64,000 nucleotides of DNA from Kondoa malvinella. Its lineage: Eukaryota; Basidiomycota; Agaricostilbomycetes; Agaricostilbales; Kondoaceae. The stretch spans positions 384,441 through 448,440 of the forward strand of contig BCIM01000010.1 of NCBI GenBank assembly GCA_039545315.1. The letters are read 5' to 3'. Shown one piece after another: positions 46,392-57,262 of the stretch. Numbering within the stretch: the first letter of the stretch is position 1; every line of letters starts with the position of its first letter. Below the pieces are notes generated by a model. That model saw only the letters and a program-made list of their open reading frames with translations. It searched no databases and was not told the DNA's origin. The position numbers and the translations under genes were made by a program.

Positions 46392-46785
46392 AGCGTCACC
46401 CGCGCTACTCTTTCGCTGCCTCTTTCCATCTTAGATGCTTCTGCATGCGAAGCACCAGCTCTGTACAATCAACTTGCAAAGATCTCCCAAGCTCGGGAAC
46501 GAACGACAGAGATCTTGACTGGAAAGGAGCACAATGTGCTCAAGGCTTTGAGATTGGTGCGGTGATTAGTCATGGAGGTTGACTTCGGCTCGGCCTGGGT
46601 CAGATCGGCTTCTGAAATCAAGGAATCGTTGATGTATTGTCGACCCAGCTAGCTGATAGCAAGTCATTCGCCTAACGCAACTTTTCATGTTGCTTGTTCA
46701 TACTGAACAACTGCGGTATCTTCTGTACCGGATACAAACCGGTGTGCTTCCTCAAGCCAAGGGATCCTATCCCGAGTTGTGAATA
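46392..46785. other. Intergenic
   Basis: 394 bp between two convergent gene ends. Nothing supported. Confidence 0.4.
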
Positions 46786-48324
46786 TTACCCTTCGATATC
46801 TACTAGTCCTCTAGCTGTATACCATTCCATCGGCTGTGCACCTGTCAGATTCACGTCTATTGGGCAGGGAGGACGAACCCATGCCATTGGGCGAAAGCGA
46901 TAATCCGCTGATGCAACGATATGATCCAGACCGCCAAGCATCATACTGACGAGACCGACATTGCTTGATCCAGTCACGACGAAAGCGTCCGCGTGTAACG
47001 TCAACACCGTCATGTCGCGCAGCATAGCACGAGTGCTTTCTAGACGATCATCTACAGACCATTGACCAAAAGAATCCTGGTCGTGCCCTTGCAAGCCGTA
47101 ATTAGACGGTGGTAGAAGCTTGATGTCGAAATGATGGGATAGTCGGTCGCGTTGAAAGAGCGAGAGCGCATCCGGCTCAATAGTCATTAATGCTAGGATC
47201 GGCTTGCAGGTTGCGCAGCTAGCTGGCGGAAGATGATCTAATGTCTGTAGTGCTGTTTGCAGGTAGATCGTAGAGTTTCCGCGGTTTGTACTGGAGGGTC
47301 ATATTCAAAGCCAATCCAGCGTCACAGCAGGTCACTTACCAGTCTTCTACTGTAGTGCAGTCGATCACCAGCTTGTCGCCGCCCCGGTAATGAAGGCTTG
47401 GGACAGTAAGAGTCAGGTATCGACGAGCTGGCCCAAGAGAAGTACTCACCCGATGAAATGCCCGCGCGGTTCGGACTGAAGCAGATTCAACTGAACAGTT
47501 AAGCTGCCAATCATGTCGCTTAGTGACTGGTTCGGTTTCCACAGCCGGAGCATGACTTTGTGCAAGGCGGAAAGGGCTTCGGAATATCCAACAGGTACAT
47601 TCTGATCCATTGGCAAAGGCGAATACAGATCCAGGGGTGCCAGGCTCTGTATGTCTGGCAGAGAGATGTATGTGCGGATAATCCATAGATCCATATGCAA
47701 GTATCTTATCATCCGGTCAGAAATTGGTTAAAAGCTGAAGGGGCACGCTTACTGTCTGCGAGTCATCGACAGATGCGGATGGAGTTCACCGTCTTCCCAG
47801 CCATCATCCCCCACTACAGAACGCTCGATATCGTCTGATGGAGCTATGCAGGTAGGAGTTGGTAGCTGGAAGTAATCGGTATACTTTCCGTAGGTCCATG
47901 ACGAGTCGGAGTCCATCAAAAGCTCATCTACATAGAGTATTAGGTTGGGGAGATCGACTGCATAGAGTTTGCTTACATTGATTCCTCTCGGCAAACAGCG
48001 CGCCCCTAACCAGCATACTGAAAGTTGAGTGAAAGCCTATGTTTTCAGCTACTCAACAGCATAAGGAACAGCATAAGGGCAGCTTCAGTCATTCTTGCAT
48101 TTACACTCACTCAACGTAAACTTGAATGTTCTTTTGCACAGCGGAAGCGGCCGCTTGGCTACTACTGAACTGGTAGATTGAACTAGGCTGACGGGCGCAT
48201 CGGAGAGACTATTGAAAAGCTTGTGCAGAACAGCTGTAGATAGCGCAAAGTGCCGCGCTACGAAGATCCCGAAACATATAGCAAAGAGCGAGACCGCAAT
48301 TTGCCATCTTGACTTGATTTTCAT
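46786..48324 (-). CDS. Fucosyltransferase-like type II membrane protein
   Basis: Starts MKIKSRWQIAVSLFAICFGI with a single N-terminal anchor, then a spliced luminal domain. Key pieces: WLGARCLPRGIN, LYVDELLMDSDSSW, FIGLHYRGGDKLV, CKPILALMTIEPDALSLFQ, ADAFVVTGSSNVGLVSMMLG. The RGGDK and TGSSN blocks in this order recall the GDP-fucose-using GT23/O-FucT superfamily, where they contact the nucleotide sugar. Overall identity cannot be judged by eye. At least five exons. It sits between the two F-box/LRR copies, in the opposite direction. Substrate unknown. Confidence 0.5.
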
Positions 48325-48532
48325 TGGACTTGCAGCAGTAGCCTGGCAGTTGTTCGGAAAGAAGCACTACGTGATATTGTACAGATACGCATGGCCGAGC
48401 ATAGTGAATGAAAAGAAGAACCGGAAAAAGAAACAGGCTGCAAACGCGAGACCGAAGATTTGAGTACGAGTAGCGGGCACGTATCCTTCCGCCTCGACTA
48501 TCAGCTAGAGCGAACAATTTCACAGAGTCCCG

Positions 48533-49255
48533 AGAATCGACAACACGTGCGAAATCATTCGGCGAGAAGGTCTCGCAGGTGCTTATCTCTCTCTGGCGCA
48601 CAAGCTGAAGGACCTCGTCTGCAAGAGACTCCATCTTTCGAATCCAGAGATTTTCAAGCTATTCGATCGAATATCTCGTATGTGGCAGCAAAGCTCAAGC
48701 ATCTCAGCCTCCATGACTGCATCACGGACGAAAGACAACTCATCCAACTACTCGTGCAATTTCCGAATCTCCAGCACATAGTGATTGACAGCCCTGACGG
48801 TCTCTCGGCTAAAGAAGTGGTAAATGCCGCATACAAGGCTTTGGGCGGTCCTTCAAGTAGCATACAGTCAATTTGCTTGGAGGAATACGCTCCCGCTGCC
48901 TTCAATCCGCCCTCGGGTTATCAAGGTGCTCCGCAAGAATGGTTGTCCAGCTTCCCCATTCTGAAGGCCCTCTCCATTGATGGCAATTACCTCACAACAG
49001 AAGCTCTTTTACATCTACCCATCTCCGTCACCCACCTGGACTGTCGATTGCCCCAACCCCAAATTACCGCGTACGCTATTTCGAAATGGGCAAGGGACCC
49101 AAGCATCAAGCGATGTGTCAGGCTAAGGACAGTGACGGATTATTGGAGACATTCTCTTCGCGTATGCTCAATATCGTCAGCTTGCTTCGGAGACTGATAT
49201 CAACCAACAACAGGAGGATTGCGAGGGAAGCAACATTCAATTGCAATTCGGATAG
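48533..49255 (+). pseudogene. Truncated, frame-disrupted F-box/LRR copy
   Basis: Related to the gene at 45131-46391. An F-box-like piece (YLSLAHKLKDLVCKRLH, about 48580-48630) lies in a different frame from the leucine-rich part that follows (FPNLQHIVIDSPDGLSAKEV, YKALGGPSSSIQSI, EWLSSFPILKALSIDGNYL). About 100 residues present in the other copy are missing between them. The last intron and exon are preserved (QEDCEGSNIQLQFG against EACEGSNITVNFNG). No splice site that I can see repairs the frame. A decayed paralogue is the simplest reading. Confidence 0.6.
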
Positions 49256-49897
49256 GTCAATAGAAGAATGGCTAAGAGGGATCAGCAGCAGCTAGCGAGT
49301 GGTACCATGGCAATGAAGGCGCATAAGATCGAATCTGCAAGCCCAAGCCGGATTCGAGTCGAGCTCATCCTGGATCTACTGGATGAAGCTTTAGCCGCTT
49401 GCTAATCCTGGTATCACATTGGTCTGCTCCGAGCTCGACGAAGTCTGATTTGCTTGACTGAGATGCGGTATATCGACTCTCCTTGCTTTCAAAGGCAACA
49501 ACCGCCTCGGCGACTGATACTATGCATCTTCGTCTAGACGAAATACGAAACCTCCTGCGTCACCGTCTTTCGTCAACCCTATCCGGACTTTGCGAGCGGA
49601 ACATCGTACCTTCTGGTCTTTCGAAACTCAGAAGATCAGAAGTTGCATTCCCTATATGTTCTAGATCTATCTCTCTCCTCCAGAATACATCTTATGGATT
49701 GGCAGCGTTGCTTGCTTAGATTGGTAATTATTGTGTGTCAAAGCTCAGACTTTGTCCCTGGTACTGCACGATATCCGAAAGTATGAGTAGGCTGCACGGA
49801 GAAGAAAGAACATAGAGCCAGCAGAAATGCTGAGCAATGCAGGCTATTTTTGCCTTAGTCAATGACTAATGAATTTTTCATTGCGAGACGCATTTGT
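49256..49897. other. Intergenic
   Basis: 642 bp. An open frame at 49483-49719 lacks a family feature and was not called. A + strand remnant of the F-box family is not visible. Confidence 0.4.
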
Positions 49898-51710
49898 CTA
49901 ACCAAACATTTTCGCATATTGTGCTTTCTGCTTCTTCTTGGCGTCTTCGGCTCCCTTCTTCGCAGCTGTTAATTGAGACTTGATAGCCGCGTCTTCCTTC
50001 TTGAGTTCTTGCGCAGCAGTCAAATCCTTGACCGCTTCGTCAAATTCTTTCAAAGCCATCCTAGCCAAAGCGCGTCTGTACAGACCCTTGACTTTTTCTT
50101 CGTCTGAAAGTGGTTTGCGCATTTGGGAAGGTAGAGGAGTAGACGAGACGTAGTCCATTGGTGCATCTAGTGCGAGTGCTTTCGATGCGTTCTCGATCGC
50201 CAAGCGATGAGAAGCGTTGTTGCCAATCTTGAGACCTGCTTGGGCAATATTGAGATGTAGCGACAGGCGCATGTCGACTAGTCTGAGTTGTAAGCCCATC
50301 TCTTGTGTTGGCAAGACCGGATTGACCTTAAAAAAAAAACGTTTGGACCCAGACTTGCATTCACGAGGAAGCATGGCTCACATCTAGGTACTTGAGACCC
50401 TTTTGATCTGTCAGATGCTTCACTTCAGCGCACAGTCTAGCTAAGCAGACCGATGGACTGACATTTTTGGACCGCCATCTCATAATTGCCCTTCTTGAAA
50501 CACTCTGTCCCTATAGTTCTCAAATCCGTAGCAATCTTAAGTGGTACTTCCGGAACATGCACGTCCTGTCATCCGAATCTTCCGGAATCAGCCAAAGCCG
50601 ATGCGAAAAGATCAAAGAAGTGACCTCTTCTTCATCAGACGGGTGATCCTCATACTTGTCACCAACCTCATCCGCACCCTTCTTCTCCTCCTCAACAACT
50701 TCACCAGCCGGTATTTCACCACAATCAGAGATTTTCACTTCTTCCTCTGGTGTATCGTTTTTGGCTGTTGGACCTGATTCGATCAAGCGAACTACTGAGC
50801 GACCTGCTATGACTCGACCGAAGACGACGTGTTTCCCGTCTAGATGAGGTGTTTTGACTGTCTGTATATTACATTATCCGACCACTTCCACGACAGAAGG
50901 AGGGAAAAGGAACCTACGGTGACGAAGAATTGGGAACCATTCGTGTCTGGACCAGCGTTGGCCATGGAGAGCAAGAAGGGTTTATCGTGTTTGAGCTGAA
51001 AACTGTAACAACGATCGCCTTGTGAATCAGTATTATGATCCTGAATCAAAAGGCCTCGCGCACTTTTCATCCTCGAAAGTACGGCCGTAGATTGATTCAC
51101 CGCCTGTCGGTACAATTGTAAAACTCAACCACTTGATGAAAGCGAGAAGCGCAGAGAGACTGACCTGTGCCGTTTCCAGCTGTGAAATCACCTCCCTGCA
51201 GCACTATACGTCTTGCTAAATTGCAAGCTCATAAAGAGCAGCAGTAGACAAACGTACTGAACCTCCGAATCACCCTGTCACCGCAAGGACAGTCAGTACA
51301 CAACAAGCAAAAGCACAGACCCTCAACTAACCTGTGAAAGGTGCTTCCTTTATAAGTCATAGGTTTCCCATCTGTACTGAGCTTAGGCTCCTTCTCAGCG
51401 CATAGAGATCGAAAGTTCTCTGCTGTCCTGCATAACAATACGCAGTACATAAGACGCGAAGAAGATAGGCAGGTAAACATTAGAGACCTTGGAACTATGT
51501 CGCTGAACAATTCGAATACGATACGTCCTGCAGAGCGGTAGGGAAGAGAGTGTAAGAGAGAATAAGCAAAGGGAGATGTTTTAGTGATGCACCACATTTC
51601 GACCCATTGATCTCGATGTCCTGGAACGCATATTGAGCTCTATACTAGTTATTACGCTGAGGGCCACTCACAAAAAAGACTCTGGGCCTGTCTTGAGCAA
51701 TTTCGACCAT
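49898..51710 (-). CDS. CPR6: Cyclophilin-40 (Hsp90 co-chaperone prolyl isomerase)
   Basis: Peptidyl-prolyl cis-trans isomerase with a TPR domain that binds the C-terminus of Hsp90. About nine exons. Cyclophilin domain: [92 protein letters not shown]. An acidic linker ([20 protein letters not shown]) leads to the TPRs ([60 protein letters not shown]). The protein ends [13 protein letters not shown]. The start is either [11 protein letters not shown] (51710) or [11 protein letters not shown] (51734); the first fits the usual length better. Confidence 0.93.
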
Positions 51711-51732
51711 TCTTGGCTGTTGCACTCCAACC

Positions 51733-53219
51733 ATGTCGTCTTCGTCAGATTCAGACGTACCAACAGCTTCAGCGCCAGTGCACGCAGATAGGGCTCACCT
51801 TGTCCCCACTCCGGTAGTTGAAGAGCCCGTCTTGTCGCATAAAGCAGCCAGAAAATCGAAAAAGAGAAAATTAGACCAAGTCGTCGAAGGAGGAGATGCT
51901 GGCGCAGAGGGGAAAGAGAAGACTGTAGCACAGGCCAATGCTGCTGCTGCACAAGGCAAGAGGACAGCTTATGGTGTTTGGATTGGCAACATGTCTTTCA
52001 AGACGGATAGTTTTCAGTTGAAGAATTGGTTAAGTGGTTGTGGTGAGATTGCGAGGTGTCATATGCCCGCTGGTACTGGTGGAAAAGAGGTAAAGAACAA
52101 AGGGTCAGTTCAACCTCTGTCGGTACTACGCTCAGCGACTCATATATTGAGCGAGGGCAGATTCGCCTATGTTGATTTCGAAACGGAAGCAGGTCAGCAA
52201 GCGGCAGTAGCTAAATCTGAGGGTCATCTAGACGGTCGAAGACTCTTGATTAAAGCAAGCAGCGATTTCCAAGGCAGACCTAAACCTTCTACAAGCGAGA
52301 ACTCTTCCGTCGCTGCTATATTGAAAGAATCAAATGCGGATGCTACTTCTTCCCTCTCAAAGACTGCTCGTAAGATTGCAGAGAAACAGAAGAACCCTGT
52401 CGGTCCTACGCTGTTCATCGGGAACCTAGGCTTTGAAACTACCGTATGTCCTATCTTTTGCTATCCAGCCTAGTGCTGACGATGTGTCATGGGCATACAG
52501 GAAGAAGTCATCAAAACAATGTTTGACGCTCATTATCGCGCCGCACTCAAATGGGAACCAAGAGCAAGGAAATCCAAAACCAAAAAGACTGCTTCCGCTT
52601 CTGACTCTTCTTCCAACTCTGATTCATCCTCATCTGGCTCTGAATCAGAAGAAGAAGAAGAAAAGAGGGAAACAGTGGCTAAACTCGCACCTGGTGAACG
52701 CAAAACCGCAGCTGGGATAAGAAAAGTCAGGATGGGGACTTTTGAAGATACAGGGAAATGCAAAGGGTTCGTCTCGTCTTTCTTACTGTCTCATCGAGAC
52801 TCAAAGAGACCACGATGAGCAGATTCGCCTTTGTCGATTTCCACACACCAAAAGGCGCTACCCTAGCTCTCCTCAATCCGCACAACCATCGCTTGAACGG
52901 TCGTGATTTGAAAGTAGAATACGCATCAGCCGACGCAGTCAGACGAGGTGGGTATCGAGCACCACCCAAACCCAAAGTGGAAGAAGTAGTCGAGAAAGAA
53001 GAAGAAAAGCCAATGGTTTTGGAAGACTTGTCTTTACCGCCTAAAAAGAAACATAAACCCACTCAGGAAGAACGTATGGCTGCGAGAAAAGTCAAGAAAG
53101 TAGAGACTAAGAATAAGGTGGTCAAGCCGAAAACTCCGGGTGCGGCTTTGGCTAGTGCGCCCAAAGAGAGGATTGGGATCGTTGCTGGTGGAGGTGGAAA
53201 GAAGATTACTTTCGATTAG
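51733..53219 (+). CDS. NOP13: Nucleolar RNA-binding protein, Nop13-like
   Basis: Two RNA-recognition motifs, probably acting in ribosome assembly in the nucleolus. The N-terminus is Ser/Asp-rich with a KSKKRKLDQ basic signal. RRM1: AYGVWIGNMSFKTDSFQLKN, then RNP1 as GRFAYVDF across the intron end (GFAYVDF when spliced). RRM2: GPTLFIGNLGFET, then GFAFVDFHTPKGATLALL. Between them is a serine/acidic insert (SDSSSNSDSSSSGSESEEEE). The C-terminal tail is Lys-rich, with RIGIVAGGGGKKITFD at the end. Four exons; the introns inside both RRMs end at the same place (ag|A TTC GCC), probably an old duplication of the exon. The symbol is by layout only. Confidence 0.78.
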
Positions 53220-53676
53220 CTGGTGGGGTCGAGTTGTAAGTCGCTTTTTTTTTCAAGGATGAGGAATCTGCTGATGAATACGCGTGCAGCACGGAGTTGT
53301 TGTTTCATGATTTAGTGCACATGCATGGCGGCGATCACTGCGAATGGCTGTCCTTGACTGCTTGTGATGATCCCTACTGTCACATCAAAAAGTTTGAGCT
53401 CTACGTCTTCAGCCTCGCCGGGATGATTTTCTGTGTCGGTCCTTCTTGGCACTTTATTGCAGATTTTCCTAGTGCCACATCTGCTTATCTGCTACGTAAG
53501 ACTTTCGGAGAGTTGTGAGGAGATCTCGGCAGCACGCTTTGCTGGTAATTCCTTCGAACAATCATGCGATCCGTGTTTCGCCTGTTTCCAATTCTTCGGA
53601 CAGCGCGAATAATAATACACAAACGAATCAACCAATTGAGACAATACAAGATTTCATCCATCCACGTAAAGACTTA
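53220..53676. other. Intergenic
   Basis: 457 bp between convergent gene ends; nothing supported. Confidence 0.4.
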
Positions 53677-54583
53677 TCAAGCAGCAATACTAAGCTTCAA
53701 AGGCAGGGAGCTTTTCTCGCTCTTGTCGTCCTTGATGAAAGGTCGCTATCATAGCCATAAGTCTCCGAACGTAGAAAGCCAACGGTACTCACAGTAACGA
53801 TGAACGATTTGCCAATGATGTCTTTGTGCACATCGTGCGGGTCGACTTGGATCGTCTCGATCATTGTCGATAGAATAGACTTGAATTCCAGAAGGGCAAA
53901 ACGGTAGCCGATGCACTGGAGTCGCTATGAGCTAGCTGAACTTGTTGGAAAAGATGCAGACTTACTGCACGTGGACCACCGAGGAAAGTACTACAACCGT
54001 GATAAGAAAAAGTCTTGTCTCGTCGAGATTGCTTACAATAGGTTGGAGTAGATCGAGTAGCCCTGAGTCGCTTGACCGACTGATTCAGGGAGCTTGGATA
54101 GCCAACGCTCTGGTCTGAATTTGTCAGCGTCAGGTCCCCAAATGCTCGGTAGCGCTGATATAAAATCAGAAAGAGCAGTCATCTGTGCTAACGGAGCTCA
54201 CTATTGATGACCAATAACGGGATGAAGAACTCGTCGCCTGCTTTGACTTGTACAGAGTTGATCTGAGTACCGTTCTTGAGCGTCACGGGTGTTGCGAGCG
54301 GAATGTCATCATCTTGAGATGCTTGTCGGATAGTATTGGGTACAGGTGGTCGCATGCGAAGAATTTCCCTCTGCGATCCTATCTTCAGTCACTTAGAGTC
54401 GGTTAATTGAGAAAACACACCATCACAGCATCCAAGTAAGGCAAAGCGTTCAACTGCTCAACAGAGAAAAAATCGGCCGTGTCGAGACCATTGTCCAGTT
54501 TAGCTTGTCTGATCTCTTCTCGTAGCTTCTGTTGTACGTCTTGGTTGCGAGAAAGCTCGAGCATACACCAAGTGAGCGCAGTT
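53677..54583 (-). pseudogene. Cytochrome P450 C-terminal half only
   Basis: Five small exons match the C-terminal half of the intact P450 at 60785-62919. Pieces: TALTWCMLELSRNQDVQQKL, VEQLNALPYLDAVM, REILRMRPPVPNTIRQASQD with the E-x-x-R, WLSKLPESVGQATQGYSIYS, FLGGPRA plus CIGYRFALLEFKSIL around the heme Cys, and RPFIKDDKSEKSSLPLKLSI at the end. Introns sit where they do in the intact gene. Upstream of 54583 the expected oxygen-binding helix (AGFETT in the other copy) and the whole N-terminal half are missing, replaced by a purine-rich tract. It cannot make a working P450 as it stands. Confidence 0.75.
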
Positions 54584-56137
54584 CTGCAATTTTGTATTAG
54601 TGAACGCGAAAAAGAGAGGGGGAGAGAGAGAGCACGAGGACGAGGAGAGAGAGGACAAGGAGAGAGAGGGCAAAGCAAAGAGGACTGGAGGAAAATACAA
54701 GGGGGAAAGCTACTGCCGGAAAGAGGGAAATTGCCTGACCAGAAAACGGACTGACATACGATTAGCAGCCTTAGGCTCACGAGTGATCAGATAGCGAACA
54801 GCTCCATGTCGATATTCAATACGAGAAGCCGTGTACTTAGACGCGAGTCAGCAGGAGCTTTTCTCAACGTAGCTTGACATACTGTTGAACGTTGATCCCA
54901 GCATGTTCTCAACAACAGGGATGATTAAGTACTGCTTGACATGACCTTGTGCTCTGCTAGCTCTTGCCGTACTATGCAACGTGTACTCTATATTGGAATT
55001 CATGTCTGACCGCAGATATTGTCTTGTCGAGAGGTCGTCTGAGAGCGAGACGAATGCCTCTCTTCAACCGACAGTCGTCGTCTTATCGAGAAGTTCATCG
55101 CAGCTGTCCACGATGCAAAGTAAGCTATCTTCAAATGCGCCGCTCTCACGGAGCTAGACGCTTTGAGATCCTTTGAGCAAGTTTCCTCTTGATTTTACGA
55201 AAGGTCGTCTTGTCTCTACAAGGCCCTCAGACGGTACCTCTATCTCGTTTTCTATGTCTTGTGTGTTCTGCACGGTCCTGTCGCTTGCTGCTAGTGGAGT
55301 CGAAGCTGCCGATAATGAAAGTACAAGATCACGATTTGGCCAGGTCTGCAAAAGCATCATAGAGAATCGACTCTTCTGCTCTGTTGCTTTACTATCTTAT
55401 TCTCTAGCCCGTTGTCAACCTCTCATACCATCTATCTAGTGTCCTCTTTTGATTCTGAAGTCACAGTCATTATACAGTCATCTTTGTTCGTCTATCTCTC
55501 GCATTCTACAGAGCTGTGTAAGTGTACAGTGCGAGCACATGAGCCACTCTTGAAGCGCCGAACAATGCACCAAGTTAAGCGGTAGACGTCGTCTCGCCAA
55601 CAGAGCCAACAAGTGTGACTGAGCTGACGCTGGGAAGAGATGGATATTTCGCTGATACAGGACAAAAGAAGAGGGTGAAGCTGGTGCAAATGAAAACTGG
55701 CTGGCTAGACTCTCAGTGCTACAGGCCACAAGCTTGAGGGCATACCCAAATATGAACTCGTCAGCGCGTTATAAAGTTGCATTATCGGATGAAGTGATTT
55801 GTAGAGCGTAGCTGCTCGTTGACTGCAATGTACGTACGCTATATGGTCAACTCACGCGTGATAGCGGAGATAGCGGAACCAAAAAATCTTTTTGCTGAAT
55901 GACGCGTATATCTGCCATGTCTCTGCAGCTAGCCACATGGTGGGCCTCCCCATTCTGCCAGGCACGTCTCAAGGTATGTTTTGCTCTGCCACCAGCTCTC
56001 GCAATCATGTAGCTGCGAATTCGCGGTTGAGGTTCTCTCACAGCGACGATCTTGTCAGTTTGTTACTGCTCATTCTACGCGTCTAAAGCTTCCCTGCTCA
56101 AGCTACCTCTTACTACACTCCAAGGCCAAGCTGCACA
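54584..56137. other. Long gene-free stretch with purine-rich tract
   Basis: About 1.55 kb. Positions 54600-54720 are nearly all A and G on the + strand (GAGAGAGGGGGAGAGAGAGA-like). I found no P450 N-terminal remnant and no other supported gene. Open frames at 54964-55176 and 55173-55439 have no recognisable features. Confidence 0.4.
54600..54720. repeat. Purine-rich low-complexity tract
   Basis: About 120 bp of interrupted GA/GGA repeats lying immediately upstream of the truncated P450, at the point where homology to the intact copy stops. Confidence 0.7.
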
Positions 56138-57103
56138 ATGGCTCTTCGAACCACTAAAGCTTACCTCGCTGAGAAGAAAACCTCTGAGTTCTCTTTCATT
56201 ACCAAAAGCGACACTGAGATGGAACGTCTGTTTGAAAACGACTTGGTGTCCCTTGAGGTCTTCAAAGTCAACGGTATGTGATTCGAAAACCACTTAGCAC
56301 TACTGTACTCACAAATGAGCTGCTCCAGGCCAGTACAAGAGCTTTGACTGTGTCGCTTCGCACAGCAACAGAGTAATGGGTAAGTCTCATCTGCTCCAAT
56401 ACAGTCAGTGCGCGCTCATCCATATGTAGTCGAAGACGAATGGGCTGTTGCCTACGGTCTCAAAGGTTTCAACGGTGATGTTTACGATGGAGTGCAGTAC
56501 GCGATCTTGCCTGTGAGTTCCTCTTTTGCATTTCTTTTACCTGGCTTACTTTGGTTGCTTCGAAGATTTACGAATGTGGCAGCGGAGTCTGTTGCTTTGT
56601 TTGCCTTTTCCTGTTGCTGACAGTTCGAGCAGTCACTCCCTGCCAAAATGTGGTCTTACGGAATGAGAACTGGAGAAACCGACAAGATGGATTCTCCTGG
56701 ACGCAAATTGACCGCTGCCTTCATGAAGAGAATTCAAGAGATCTTTGACGCAGAAAAGGGTGAGTCAAGTTGTCACTCTGTGCTTCTGTCTGACACCGCT
56801 TCTCTGAAGAGGAAGAAATTGTCACTGGTCCAGGCAATGGAGCCTACAACAATTTGCGCGAAATCAACATGAAGGAAGTCAACCTTAGGGTGTGTATTGC
56901 GTTTGCACTGCTTGCTCCTATGCTTATTGTTGTTATCTCCTCCAGCGCGAGCAGAAGAAGGCTGTGAGAAAGGCTGCCAAGAAGGCTGACAAGCAAGCTG
57001 GAATGGAAATTGACGCTGACGATTCCGTTAGTAAGTCTGCATGTCTGCAAGCTTTCCAACTACAGCTGACGTTGATTCACTCGCTTGTCTAGTGCAAAAC
57101 TGA
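56138..57103 (+). CDS. Unrecognised protein
   Basis: About seven exons. Starts MALRTTKAYLAEKKTSEFSF. A compact domain follows (LVSLEVFKVNGQYKSFDCVA, EDEWAVAYGLKGFNGDVYDG, LPAKMWSYGMRTGETDKMDS, LTAAFMKRIQEIFDAEK). The C-terminal part is Lys/Ala-rich (REQKKAVRKAAKKADKQAGM) and ends DDSVMQN. No signal peptide or membrane span. The intron borders are all standard and keep one frame, so the gene is probably real. I do not recognise the domain. Confidence 0.6.
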
Positions 57104-57262
57104 AGTAGACACACTTCGTCGTCATTACTGGTTTCAAACGTGGGGCTAAAAGGCTACTGGTGTCTGCTGCCTGGCTGATCTCGTAGACAATAACCTTTCG
57201 ATCGTATATCCAGTGTCTCGCAAAAACATTTCATGTATTATATCATTTTGCACTGCTTCCAA

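Noticed and set aside
49483..49719. 78-residue frame downstream of the F-box copy
   Set aside because: No start context, no family features and no relation to either flanking gene.
54600..54794. Open frames rich in Arg/Glu/Gly in the purine tract
   Set aside because: Low-complexity GA repeats give open frames by composition alone.
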